64,000 nucleotides of DNA, from assembly GCA_030765525.1 (NCBI GenBank), contig JAVCCK010000028.1, positions 1-64,000 on the forward strand, in the 5' to 3' direction. How positions within the stretch are numbered: position 1 is the stretch's first letter; every line of letters starts with the position of its first letter. The DNA is from Candidatus Lernaella stagnicola (GTDB lineage: Bacteria; Lernaellota; Lernaellaia; Lernaellales; Lernaellaceae). Shown here piece after piece: positions 8,483 to 16,128 of the stretch. The notes below the pieces were generated by a model. The model had not been told where the DNA came from. It saw only the letters and a program-made list of their open reading frames with translations, and made no database searches. Both the position numbers and the translations under genes were made by a program.

Positions 8483-8580
8483 GGTTCTTGCTCCGCTGGA
8501 AAATACGGCGGGGACGGCCCCCTGTGAGCCGCCCCCGCCTCCGTCCCGCAACAACTCAAACAGGAGGTCAGGAGTGTTTA

Positions 8581-8670
8581 GTGAAGCATGGTTTACGGAG
8601 GGCGTGTGTCGCCATTGTCGCCATTGTCGCCATTGTCGCCATTGGCGTCACTCTCTTTGCAGGCCTATGA
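8581..8670 (+). CDS. Possible 29-residue hydrophobic peptide
   Basis: A GTG at 8581 sits 6 nt after AGGAG (8570-8574), with another SD-like AGGAGG just upstream. It opens a 29-codon frame ending at a TGA at 8668-8670. The peptide has a basic start (KHGLRRAC) and a membrane-spanning core made of repeated Ala-Ile-Val. It lies on the plus strand, opposite the late operon, in a 286-bp gap. It resembles small type I toxin or holin-like peptides in design only. The repeat could instead be a chance microsatellite with no product. Confidence 0.3.
   Translation: MKHGLRRACVAIVAIVAIVAIGVTLFAGL
8611..8646. repeat. Four tandem copies of a 9-bp unit
   Basis: gccattgtc is repeated four times head to tail; the last copy reads gccattggc. 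The unit length is a multiple of three, and it encodes Ala-Ile-Val repeats in the plus-strand small frame. Confidence 0.9.
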
Positions 8671-8768
8671 TTCTAAAGGGAAAGGGGGGCGCAAAATCGG
8701 GCGGGAATTGTAAATAATCGTGTTTTTATTGTGGTCGGCCCCGCTTTTTCCGCGACGCGGAACCGCGT

Positions 8769-9302
8769 TCAATCAATCGTGCGGCACCAGTAGTCGGCCT
8801 CGTCCGGCACGCATTCCAGCACGTCTTCGCGAGTGATCGACGCCTCGTAGCAGCCGGCCGCCGCTTGATACCGGTCGCCGGAACATTCGTACCAATCGGC
8901 CTTCCAGTCGTCGCAGCCCAGATCGCGGCCGCAGCTTTCGATCCCGTAGTGGTGGGCGGCGTGCTGCCCAAACGAGCAGGCGTAGTATTCGGCGATGATG
9001 GACCATTCCGCCTCAGCGTCCGGCGCTTCCCCGCACGCGTCGCGAACGGCGTCATGCTGGTACCAGTGGTTCTCGTACTCGCATTCTATCCACACCGCGC
9101 CGCAACTCGGCGGCGTCGTATCGTCGTCGCCGGCGGTATCGTCGTCGGCGGCGGTATCGTCGTCGTCGTTGTCATCGTTGTCGTCGTCGTCGTCATCGTT
9201 GCCGCTTGCCGCGTCGTCGTCGTCATCATCGCCCGCCGCGCCGCACGCGAACACGATCGCGAGAATCGCCAGTAGGGCGAAGAGGTATAGCGTCGCTTTC
9301 AT
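8769..9302 (-). CDS. Asp-rich lipoprotein carried by prophage
   Basis: 177 residues from an ATG at 9300-9302. A signal peptide (MKATLYLFALLAILAIVFAC) ends in a lipobox-like Cys at residue 20. About 45 residues dominated by Asp follow, with TAADDDTAGDDDTTPP at the end. The mature domain (about 65-177) contains many cysteines in C-x(n)-C patterns (CGAVWIECEY, SCGRDLGCDDW, WYECSGDRY), suggesting a disulphide-rich extracytoplasmic fold. I recognise no family for it. The Asp tether is the same kind as in host lipoproteins at 20194 and 25098. It lies between the repressor/SHOCT pair and the late genes, so it is probably a lysogenic-conversion gene. Confidence 0.8.
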   Translation of the reverse strand: MKATLYLFALLAILAIVFACGAAGDDDDDDAASGNDDDDDDNDDNDDDDTAADDDTAGDDDTTPPSCGAVWIECEYENHWYQHDAVRDACGEAPDAEAEWSIIAEYYACSFGQHAAHHYGIESCGRDLGCDDWKADWYECSGDRYQAAAGCYEASITREDVLECVPDEADYWCRTID

Positions 9303-9316
9303 TTTTTCACCCCTTC

Positions 9317-9652
9317 TTATAGGCCAAGCAACTGTCGTTTCTTGGCCTCGTAATCCTCGACGGTAATAAGGTCGTCGTCCAGCAGTTGCTTGATGTCGGC
9401 CAGCTCTTGTTTGGCCACGCCCGCTGGTGGGGTCTTGGCCGGCGCCGTGCGCGCGGCCAACTGCTTGCTGCGTTTGGATAGGTAGAGTGGAAAGCAGACG
9501 ATCCACAAAAACAGGCACGACAACACCCAGGCCACCGCTCCGTTGTTGCCGGAATACGGCTTGTCGGTCACGGTAATCTTATTTGCTTTCGCGTCGAATC
9601 CAACCCAAATCGTCGTGCCGAAAACGATGACCGCAATTAAATAACCAATCAT
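9317..9652 (-). CDS. SHOCT-domain membrane protein
   Basis: 111 residues. Two transmembrane helices (about 2-20 and 41-60) are followed by a Pro/Ala linker and a C-terminal SHOCT motif (ELADIKQLLDDDLITVEDYE, then AKKRQLLGL). SHOCT is a short oligomerisation motif common in phage and membrane proteins. A ribosome site (GAGAGGG) precedes the ATG. It is encoded directly downstream of the repressor on the same strand and is probably expressed in the lysogen. Superinfection exclusion is one possible role, inferred only from position. Confidence 0.75.
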   Translation of the reverse strand: MIGYLIAVIVFGTTIWVGFDAKANKITVTDKPYSGNNGAVAWVLSCLFLWIVCFPLYLSKRSKQLAARTAPAKTPPAGVAKQELADIKQLLDDDLITVEDYEAKKRQLLGL

Positions 9653-9664
9653 TGCACCCTCTCG

Positions 9665-10423
9665 TCAGTTTGCTTTGCTCCACCACCATACGACCTTTCC
9701 GACGATTGCGTCAACTATTTCCTCGTCGCTAAAAACAAACAGTTCCGACGAGGCGGCGTTGTCGGGCCGGCCGATCCATTCGCGGCGATCAGTCAGCACG
9801 AGGCGTTTGATCGTCACGCCGCCGTCGTGTCGCAGCGCTACGATTTTGTCGCGCAGTTTTTGCGGCAGGCGCTGGCGCATATCGATGGCGACGAGGCCGC
9901 CGTCCTGAATCGTCGGCGTCATCGAGTCGCCGCGCACGCGAACGCACACGGTCGACTCCGGATGCGGGCACCATTCCGAATTGTAAATCGACGGGACCCA
10001 GTCTTCCACTTCCGCCTCGCACACCTCGGCGGGCGTGCCCGCTGCCGCCTCGCCGCTGATCACCGGCAGCGGATAAAACGTGGTCGGGTCCAGCCGCTCG
10101 CCGCGCGTACGCGTAGGGGTGACGAGCTTTATTTCGGGCAACGCGACAGGCGTTTTTAATTCTTCCGGAGCCCGTAACATCATTTGGCGCTTGAACATCG
10201 GGCCGATTCCGCGCTGCAGCCATTCAATGCTGATCCCCCATAAGTACTCCAACGCCAAGAGTAAATGCCACGACGGCCGCGCACCACCGCGCTCCAACTT
10301 TGATATGTGTGCATGGCTGACGTCTAACTCTTCCGCCATTTTGGATTGAGAAAGTTCTAGCAATTCGCGCGCTTGCCTCAATCGGCTACCGTCTTGTAAC
10401 TCAGTTGTTTTTTCTCTTGACAT
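9665..10423 (-). CDS. Phage repressor, XRE helix-turn-helix plus S24 (LexA-like) peptidase domain
   Basis: 252 residues. The N-terminal HTH (about 14-66: LRQARELLELSQSKMAEEL, VSHAHISKLERGG) binds DNA. The C-terminal S24 domain (about 115-245) carries the catalytic Ser in RGDSM (about residue 170) and the Lys in TIKRLV (about 205), so RecA-stimulated self-cleavage on DNA damage is expected. It is divergent from the early operon, and the start codon lies inside the palindrome at 10422-10442, which implies autoregulation. Mu's own c repressor is not of the S24 type, so this lysogeny switch is lambda-like. Confidence 0.92.
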   Translation of the reverse strand: MSREKTTELQDGSRLRQARELLELSQSKMAEELDVSHAHISKLERGGARPSWHLLLALEYLWGISIEWLQRGIGPMFKRQMMLRAPEELKTPVALPEIKLVTPTRTRGERLDPTTFYPLPVISGEAAAGTPAEVCEAEVEDWVPSIYNSEWCPHPESTVCVRVRGDSMTPTIQDGGLVAIDMRQRLPQKLRDKIVALRHDGGVTIKRLVLTDRREWIGRPDNAASSELFVFSDEEIVDAIVGKVVWWWSKAN

Positions 10424-10442
10424 ATGTAACTCACTTACATAT
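10422..10442. promoter_or_regulatory. Probable repressor operator (21-bp palindrome)
   Basis: A perfect inverted repeat, ATATGTAA-CTCAC-TTACATAT, overlaps the repressor start codon in the AT-rich divergent region. The half-site core TGTAACTCA recurs at 10395-10403, 30 bp away and inside the repressor coding region. A weak early promoter candidate (TTGTTC at 10445, CATAAT at 10470, 19-bp spacer) lies just right of it. Confidence 0.6.
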
Positions 10443-10621
10443 CATTGTTCTCGTTACGATGTACGAGGCCATAATGAATCATTCTACGATGCATTACAAT
10501 CAAACAGGCTCGGCGGTTCGTGACTGGCATTCTCGATGCCGCGGTTATTTTTTTGTTTTCTCGGCCACGCCGAATCCGATGACGACACGGACACTTTACC
10601 GCCCCCCCCAGGCGTGGCGCA

Positions 10622-11065
10622 ATGTCTAAATCGCGGAAAACCCCGACAACCCGCGATAGCGCCTTCCAACTCAATCTCGACTTCGCCCCCGAACGCGGCG
10701 CGCTGGCCGACGCCCTCGACGACGCCGCGACCGAAGTTTCGCGGATGGTCCGCCGCGGGCCGTTTTCGCCCGACCAGATCGTCGACCAGCTCCTGTATTT
10801 GGTCGGCCGCAAAATCACAAAGACGACCTGGAGCGCCTGGACCGCCGCCACCAACGCCAACCGGATGCCGGCCGACGTGATGGTCGCGGTGTGCACGATC
10901 CATAACAATTTTTCCCCGCTCGACACCCTGTTGGCGCCCGCCGGCCGCTCCGTCGCAACGGTGCAAGACCGCGCCGCGGCGGAAATCGGCCGCATCCAAA
11001 TCGAGCGCGGCGAGCTCGCCCAACGCGAGGCGGCCGCGCGCCGCCTTTTAAAAGGAGGTAAGTGA
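10622..11065 (+). CDS. Early phage regulator-like protein
   Basis: 147 residues, first gene of the rightward early operon. The central part (SPDQIVDQLLYLVGRKITKTT, WSAWTAATNANRMPADVMVA) follows the pattern of small early proteins encoded before transposase genes in Mu-like phages, which have a degenerate helix-turn-helix and a W-T-A core. Ner-like or CII-like roles are plausible, but no specific function can be claimed. The C-terminus is a charged helix (AAEIGRIQIERGELAQREAA). Confidence 0.6.
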   Translation: MSKSRKTPTTRDSAFQLNLDFAPERGALADALDDAATEVSRMVRRGPFSPDQIVDQLLYLVGRKITKTTWSAWTAATNANRMPADVMVAVCTIHNNFSPLDTLLAPAGRSVATVQDRAAAEIGRIQIERGELAQREAAARRLLKGGK

Positions 11066-11325
11066 TGAGTGAGACACGAACGAACAAGCGGGAAGTCCGG
11101 AAGCTGACGCTGCCCCGTCAGCATCGGGAAATGTTGCTTCAACAGTTCGAGAGAGGTCTCGATTTTACTCCGCCCGAAATCGCCTGTCTTTTAGGTCACA
11201 TTTTGGCAACCGATGAATACGTCGACGCGCTGATCCTAATTTCTGCTGAGCAGGTTGAACGTGCCAAAAAGCTCAGCGACGAACTCGTGATCTTGCGCGC
11301 GCGCCTTGCCGCTGTGGCGGGTTAA
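11065..11325 (+). CDS. Small early phage protein, unknown
   Basis: 86 residues. The ATG at 11065 is 6-7 nt after AAAGGAGGT, a near-perfect ribosome site; a GTG three bases earlier is possible. The previous stop overlaps by one base. The protein is charged and helical (LTLPRQHREMLLQQFERGLD, EQVERAKKLSDELVILRAR), with a possible coiled coil at the C-terminus. No family is recognised. Confidence 0.65.
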   Translation: MSETRTNKREVRKLTLPRQHREMLLQQFERGLDFTPPEIACLLGHILATDEYVDALILISAEQVERAKKLSDELVILRARLAAVAG

Positions 11326-11327
11326 CG

Positions 11328-11375
11328 ATGGCCCTCGTCACACACAGCGACATCATCGTGGGGTCGATGCTATGA
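11328..11375 (+). CDS. Possible 15-codon leader peptide overlapping transposase start
   Basis: A short frame (MALVTHSDIIVGSML) begins at an ATG 3 nt after the previous stop. It ends in a TGA that overlaps the transposase ATG (ATGA at 11372-11375). The overlap suggests translational coupling of transposase to the upstream gene, as elsewhere in this operon. The ribosome site is weak (GTGGCGGG). Confidence 0.3.
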   Translation: MALVTHSDIIVGSML

Positions 11376-13540
11376 CCACGCGCCGCGAGCAGCCCGCCTG
11401 TACGGAAAAGTCACAAGCAACGTGTGATGGCCTTCGTACAGCAACACGTGCGGGCGGGCTGCTCACGGCACGCGAATCCGATCTCACCTGGCTCGCCATC
11501 GCCGACGCGGCCCCGCTGCTCGGCTGCTCGCGCCGGCACCTCTACCGGCGACTCGCCGAGTTCACCACGCGCGAAATGCCCCGCGGCAACGGTAGCGCGG
11601 TTTGCCAGGTCGCCCTCGAATCGCTGCCGGCCGACGCGCAGGCGCGGTACTACCAAATCGAAACCGTCGCGCCACTCACCAGCGTCGAGCAAGATCCCCG
11701 CGTCCGCGACATCGAAGCGCGGGCCGCTACGCCCGAATGGGCGAGGGGAAAGGCCGACGAGAAGCTGGCCGCGATCGCCGCCGTCCGGGAATTCCGCGCC
11801 GAGCACACTGGGCTCGGCAAAATTGTGGCAATCAAAAAATTCTGCAGCGGCCAGCCGTACCACTGGCAAACCCTCAATCGTTGGCTCGCCGCCTACGCGG
11901 CCCACGGCTACCAAGGGATCGTGGACGGCTACGGCAACCGCGCCGGCGACAGCCTGCTGACCGCGGCGGATCGCAAGGTGCTGCACGAGGTTTACGTCCT
12001 GGCCGGCGGCAGCAAGGCGCACGCATTTGAACGCCTGGCTAAATTGTGCCGGCGTGACGGGCGCGAGGTTCCCAGCACGTCAACCGTCAACCGCGTGCTC
12101 GGCCATTTCGACGTGGCGCGGGCGCGGGCGTATCACGCCGGGCCCGATTCTTTCAACGCCGATTACGAGCCGCATTCGCGCCTCGATTACGAATCGCTGC
12201 GACCACTCGACTGGTCGTCGGGTGACCACCATCGCATCGATTGCTTCGTTCGCGTGGTTCGAAAGCGGGATCCGCAAACCGGGCGGCCGGTCAAGTGGGC
12301 GCTGGTGCGGCCGTGGTTGACGGCGTTTCTCGATGACAAATCGAAGCGGTTCATCGGCTGGCACATCGTGGCCGACCAGGCGCCGAATCACCTCACGATT
12401 CACCAGGCGTTTTATACGATGGTCACCGAATGCGGCGTGCCCCGGCGGGTCAAATTCGACAACGGCAAAGACTTTCTGCACCGGCACTTTATTGGCGGCA
12501 CCGATCACCAAAAGTTCCGGCGCAAGCGCCGCGGCGTAAAGGGCGACGTCTCCGAATTGCCCGGCGTGATGGTCACCCTCGGCGTGAAGTTCACGGCGGT
12601 GCGGAAATACCACGGCGCTTCAAAGCGAATTGAACGCGCCTTTAAGGAAGTGGTCGGCGACTGGGCGAAAAAGTGGCCGACGTATTGCGGGAAAGATGCG
12701 GCGTCGGTTCCGGAGAAGTCGGAGCGGGCGCGCAAGCAGGCGATGCGGGAACTGGTCGAAACGGGAACGACCCGCCTAGTGCCGACCCTCGACGAGCTCG
12801 TCGTCGACTTCGCCGACTGGGTCGACTTCACGTATCACCAAACGCCGCAGCATGGCCACGGCATGAACGGCCGCACGCCGATGCAGGTTTGGAACGACGA
12901 GGTTCACGATAAGCCGGTCACGAAGCTAACCGCCACGCAGGTGCACTACTTGCTGATGAAGCGGAAGCGCGCGGTCGCCCGCGACGGCATCGAATTTCAC
13001 GAGGCGAATTACTGGGCCGACGAAATCGCCGGCGACGTGCGGCGCGAGGTCATCATCGCGTGGGACCCGGCGGATCTGTCGAAGCTCTACGTCAGCCACG
13101 TTGACGGAACGCCGCTTTGCATCGCCCGTCGCGACAAGCGCAGTTCGCAGTTCCGCGACGACGGCCAGCACCGCGAAATGCGCCGGCGGCGCAAGCTCGT
13201 GAAATCGAAGGCGCGGGAACTCGAGGGCGCGCGGCGCAGCCTGGCCGAGCAAGAGATCGCGCTGCGCGAACACCGCGACGACGCAAGGGTCGAGGATCCG
13301 GACGAACCGGAAAGCCCGCGGCAAATCAAGCCTCTGTTCGGCGCTGCCGCCGATGCAATTTCTTTTTTCGAAACGTATGAACAACGCGCGGCCGTCCCTG
13401 ATGTACCGGCCTCGCCGCCGCCTGCCAACCTAGTTGGCGACGCGTTCAAATCCGTCCGCAAACCCGCGCTCGCGCCGGAACCGCACCTGGTGTGGGACGA
13501 CTTCTACCACCCAAAGGAGGAAGACGATGACAACGAATAA
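11372..13540 (+). CDS. Transposase, MuA family
   Basis: 722 residues. N-terminal helix-turn-helix (about 42-62: IADAAPLLGCSRRHLYRRL) for end binding. The DDE catalytic core is complete: D290 in HRIDCF, D363 in KFDNGKDF, E421 in KRIERAF. A Mu transposase C-terminal domain follows (VDFTYHQTPQHGHGMNGRTP, then RREVIIAWDPADLSKLYV). The last 150 residues are charged and probably contact MuB. It catalyses strand transfer for replicative and integrative transposition. The start is the ATG coupled to the leader frame; a strong nested inverted repeat lies in codons 6-31. Confidence 0.93.
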   Translation: MTTRREQPACTEKSQATCDGLRTATRAGGLLTARESDLTWLAIADAAPLLGCSRRHLYRRLAEFTTREMPRGNGSAVCQVALESLPADAQARYYQIETVAPLTSVEQDPRVRDIEARAATPEWARGKADEKLAAIAAVREFRAEHTGLGKIVAIKKFCSGQPYHWQTLNRWLAAYAAHGYQGIVDGYGNRAGDSLLTAADRKVLHEVYVLAGGSKAHAFERLAKLCRRDGREVPSTSTVNRVLGHFDVARARAYHAGPDSFNADYEPHSRLDYESLRPLDWSSGDHHRIDCFVRVVRKRDPQTGRPVKWALVRPWLTAFLDDKSKRFIGWHIVADQAPNHLTIHQAFYTMVTECGVPRRVKFDNGKDFLHRHFIGGTDHQKFRRKRRGVKGDVSELPGVMVTLGVKFTAVRKYHGASKRIERAFKEVVGDWAKKWPTYCGKDAASVPEKSERARKQAMRELVETGTTRLVPTLDELVVDFADWVDFTYHQTPQHGHGMNGRTPMQVWNDEVHDKPVTKLTATQVHYLLMKRKRAVARDGIEFHEANYWADEIAGDVRREVIIAWDPADLSKLYVSHVDGTPLCIARRDKRSSQFRDDGQHREMRRRRKLVKSKARELEGARRSLAEQEIALREHRDDARVEDPDEPESPRQIKPLFGAAADAISFFETYEQRAAVPDVPASPPPANLVGDAFKSVRKPALAPEPHLVWDDFYHPKEEDDDNE
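11387..11464 (+). repeat. Nested inverted repeat in 5' end of transposase gene
   Basis: GAGCAGCCCGCC (11387-11398) is the exact complement of 11453-11464. Just inside, TGTACG (11399-11404) pairs with CGTACA (11435-11440), and inside that TCACA (11411-11415) pairs with TGTGA (11423-11427). The RNA could fold into a long interrupted hairpin covering codons 6-31. Confidence 0.8.
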
Positions 13541-14525
13541 CGTCGTCGCAATGACCCAAAGCGATGTTGTGGAGGCCGCCCAACAACGGGCGCGCGAATG
13601 GCTCGAGGACGATTCGAAGCGCAGCCAGGGCGACCTGGCTACGGGGACCGGCCGCAGCCGCGCCTGCATCAGCCGGTGGATCGTTGCCAAATATGACGGC
13701 GACAATGCCGCCGTCTCGCAGGACGTCCTGCAGTTCATCGATCGCCACACGCGCGAATCACAGGCGAGCGTTGTTTTGAAGCCGGTCGATACGCCGACGT
13801 TCAAGGCGACGACGGTTGCGCTGGAAATGGCCATGTATGGAAAGCGCCTCGGCGTCATTTTTGGCGAGCCGGGTTGCGGCAAGACCTTCGCCGCCGAACA
13901 GTTCGTGAAGCGCGATCCGAAAGGCTGCCTGCTCGTCATGTGCCGGTATGGGCTCGGCACACCGAAAGGCTTTCTCGCCGAACTCATCCGAATTCTCGAA
14001 GGCCGCGACGAAGAAATCTACCGGCAGCCGTCGCGCATGGCGCGGCAGGTCATCGCGCACTTTACGCGGCGACCGCGCTTTCTGATTGTGAACGACGGCC
14101 AGATTCTTCGGTTCCCTGTCTTCGAACTTTTGACGGCCCTGATCGAGCAATGCCACATCGGCGTCGCTGTCATCGGCCACACGGTGATGAAAGACAACAT
14201 CACGGCGGGGAAGCGGTTTGATTCGGAAACCTTCGACCGGGTTGCCGACTTTGCCTCGTTCACCCGCGTGTCACACCGCGGCGTCCCGCGCGTGATCGAA
14301 CAGGTTGACATCGACGAGATTCGCGGCGTGGTACGGCAGATCCTGCCGCGCGCGACGAAAGACGCGATCAAGTTCTTTGCCGACACCACCGTGTTTCCGT
14401 CGATGCGAAGTGTGGTCAACACCGCCGTGGATGCCCGCGGCCTGTTGGCCCGCAAAAAAGGGCAGTCGTGCGACGCGGCCTTTATCGCCCAGGTTTTGCG
14501 CCTGCGACGGCCGGAGGGTTTCTGA
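13527..14525 (+). CDS. MuB-like AAA+ ATPase, transposition target selector
   Basis: 332 residues from an ATG at 13527 after AAAGGAGG, overlapping the transposase end by 14 bp. An N-terminal helix-turn-helix (about 30-55, QGDLATGTGRSRACISRW) is followed by an AAA+ domain with Walker A GEPGCGKT (residues 113-120) and Walker B FLIVND (about 190). MuB family proteins bind target DNA as ATP filaments, stimulate MuA and give target immunity. Order A then B is as in Mu. Confidence 0.9.
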   Translation: MTTNNVVAMTQSDVVEAAQQRAREWLEDDSKRSQGDLATGTGRSRACISRWIVAKYDGDNAAVSQDVLQFIDRHTRESQASVVLKPVDTPTFKATTVALEMAMYGKRLGVIFGEPGCGKTFAAEQFVKRDPKGCLLVMCRYGLGTPKGFLAELIRILEGRDEEIYRQPSRMARQVIAHFTRRPRFLIVNDGQILRFPVFELLTALIEQCHIGVAVIGHTVMKDNITAGKRFDSETFDRVADFASFTRVSHRGVPRVIEQVDIDEIRGVVRQILPRATKDAIKFFADTTVFPSMRSVVNTAVDARGLLARKKGQSCDAAFIAQVLRLRRPEGF

Positions 14526-14734
14526 TGGACGCCTGCGCGACGTGCCTTAACTGGAACGACCCGGACGGCGCCTGCGGCGTTTGCGTCGAGAACCGGTCGC
14601 CGCACGCCGGCCGCGTCACGCGCTGGTACCAAACCTGCAACCGCTACCTGCGCGACGAACCGCCGCCCCCGCGCGTGCTCGCCGAGCTGCTCAAAGACGA
14701 GGAGGAGTTGTCATGCGCTTTTCAACCCTCTTGA
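14525..14734 (+). CDS. Small Cys-rich phage protein, probable zinc binder
   Basis: 69 residues; the ATG overlaps the MuB stop by one base (TGATG). Cysteines are arranged as ACATC near the start, CGVC at about 17-20 and a further Cys at about 39, consistent with a single structural zinc site. No family is recognised. Confidence 0.6.
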   Translation: MDACATCLNWNDPDGACGVCVENRSPHAGRVTRWYQTCNRYLRDEPPPPRVLAELLKDEEELSCAFQPS

Positions 14735-14883
14735 CCGCAACCGCGGCGGCCGGAATCTTCGCCGACATCTGCCTTATGCTTAGCCGCGCGCCGCTCTCCC
14801 CGTTGTGGTCCTGGCTCGGCTTCGCACACATCGCGTTCTGTTTCACCATCATTGCGTTCGGCGCGACGGGGAAACGCGCATGA
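14713..14883 (+). CDS. Small two-helix membrane protein
   Basis: 56 residues with ribosome site GAGGAGG. It consists of two hydrophobic helices (about 5-25 and 31-51) with a short polar loop and the C-terminus GATGKRA. It overlaps the Cys-rich gene by 22 bp in another frame. Unknown role; early-operon membrane proteins of this type may affect host physiology or superinfection. Confidence 0.55.
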   Translation: MRFSTLLTATAAAGIFADICLMLSRAPLSPLWSWLGFAHIAFCFTIIAFGATGKRA

Positions 14884-15107
14884 ACGTACCGATCGAAGAC
14901 ATCATCCGTTCCATCGCTCTGTTGAAAATGTCTGCGGAAAAAGCGGCGAGCCGGCCGTTGCGGATGGCGTGCCTGCTGCATGCCGACAAACTCCGCGAGC
15001 TCATCACATCAGAACTTCGCCCGGACCTAACCGCCCACGCGATCTCGCAACGACAAGCGGCGCTCGTAAGCCAAATCAAACAGGAGGAATATCATGCCCC
15101 GCAATGA
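14880..15107 (+). CDS. Small helical phage protein, unknown
   Basis: 75 residues, ATG coupled to the preceding stop (ATGA). Predicted all-helical: IEDIIRSIALLKMSAEKAA, LLHADKLRELITSEL. It ends overlapping the gam start by 14 bp. No family is recognised. Confidence 0.55.
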   Translation: MNVPIEDIIRSIALLKMSAEKAASRPLRMACLLHADKLRELITSELRPDLTAHAISQRQAALVSQIKQEEYHAPQ

Positions 15108-15627
15108 ACCCGTCGACCTGCCGGCGGACCCCAAAGACTGGACCGAGGCGCACCTCGACGAGGCCCTGCGCCGAATCACCTATTACGAGATCGCGAACGC
15201 GCGGGACAGGTTAAAATACGATGACCGCATGGCGAAAGCGAAGGCCGACTATGACCTGGTCGCCAAAGACCGGCGGGCCGCGATCAAATTGCTCATCGCA
15301 GATTTGAAGAAGGCCGCGACGCGGCTGCGCAAAAACTGGCGCGGTAAAACCCTGCAAATTGCGTGGGGGCGGCTCTGGTTCCACTTAAAACCGCGCAAGT
15401 TGCGCTTGGCCAGGGGCTGCTCGACCGAAGAGGCGATCCTCGCCCTCGAGGAGCTGGGCGTGGAAAACGCCGTGCGTGTGGAAAAATCCGTCAACCTCGA
15501 GGTCCTCGAGCGCTGCCAGGCGGACGTAATCAAAGCCGCCGGCTTCGAGTGGACCAAGCCCCGCGAGCAATTCGAGTACAAAACGAAACTTACTCTCGAC
15601 GTCGAACAGGCGGGCGGGAAACCATAG
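15094..15627 (+). CDS. gam: Host-nuclease inhibitor, Gam family
   Basis: 177 residues, ribosome site AGGAGG. It has the long central helix of Phage Mu Gam proteins (KADYDLVAKDRRAAIKLLIA), followed by the conserved strand region (GKTLQIAWGRLWFHLKPRKL). Gam binds double-stranded ends and protects phage DNA from host exonucleases; it is a Ku-like protein. Position after the A/B genes matches other Mu-like phages. Confidence 0.88.
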   Translation: MPRNEPVDLPADPKDWTEAHLDEALRRITYYEIANARDRLKYDDRMAKAKADYDLVAKDRRAAIKLLIADLKKAATRLRKNWRGKTLQIAWGRLWFHLKPRKLRLARGCSTEEAILALEELGVENAVRVEKSVNLEVLERCQADVIKAAGFEWTKPREQFEYKTKLTLDVEQAGGKP

Positions 15628-15642
15628 AAAGGAGATCGAGTA

Positions 15643-15993
15643 ATGCCGTTATTACGTCCCGACAACGCCACGATGGAGGCCATCCTGCAGCGCGCGATCC
15701 AAGAGCAAGACGCCGACCTCGGAATCAATTTGTTGAATCAAGAGCTCGACCGGCTCGAGCGCCGCGCCCGCGTCATGGTCGGCAAAAAGGGGCCGTTCAC
15801 CTACGGGAACGGCAACAAGATCAAGGTGACGATCGAAATCGACGCGTCGCCCGCGGCCGCCTCCAAGTTGGCGTACATGGACGACGACGTCTGCTTTTTC
15901 GGCGTCAACACCGACATTGAAGAGCACCTCGACGCCCAACACGAGTTGGGGGGCGAGCCCGGCAAAGAGGGCGCGAAGTCGCTCGGCGCTTGA
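15643..15993 (+). CDS. Early phage protein, unknown
   Basis: 116 residues after ribosome site AAAGGAGAT. It begins with a helical N-terminus (MEAILQRAIQEQDADLGINL), then a beta-rich part with KIKVTIEIDASPAA, DDDVCFFGV, and an acidic tail. No family is recognised. It follows gam by 15 bp and is probably co-transcribed. Confidence 0.6.
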   Translation: MPLLRPDNATMEAILQRAIQEQDADLGINLLNQELDRLERRARVMVGKKGPFTYGNGNKIKVTIEIDASPAAASKLAYMDDDVCFFGVNTDIEEHLDAQHELGGEPGKEGAKSLGA

Positions 15994-16002
15994 CCGACTC
16001 TT

Positions 16003-16034
16003 CACGGTGCGGCCCGTACGCGGACCGCGCCGTG
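16003..16034 (+). other. Intercistronic hairpin
   Basis: CACGGTGCGG (16003-16012) pairs with CCGCGCCGTG (16025-16034) with one G-U pair and a 12-nt loop; the stem can be extended by CGAC/GTCG further out. It lies in a 135-bp gap between early genes. No T-run follows, so it is not a standard terminator; attenuation or processing is possible. Confidence 0.5.
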
Positions 16035-16128
16035 AGCGGTCGGCCACGGAAAACAACAACGTGGTCGAGATTTGGCGTTCAACACCCACAGCGCAACTGT
16101 TGGTCGGCCGCTCAACAAGGAGGCGATC

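Noticed and set aside
8611-8646. 9-bp repeats as a CRISPR-like or iteron array
   Set aside because: Four contiguous copies without spacers; too short for CRISPR, and no replication gene is adjacent.
10405-10629. Possible Ner-like gene between repressor and early operon
   Set aside because: The peptide has no HTH pattern and no ribosome site and overlaps the operator; better explained as regulatory DNA.
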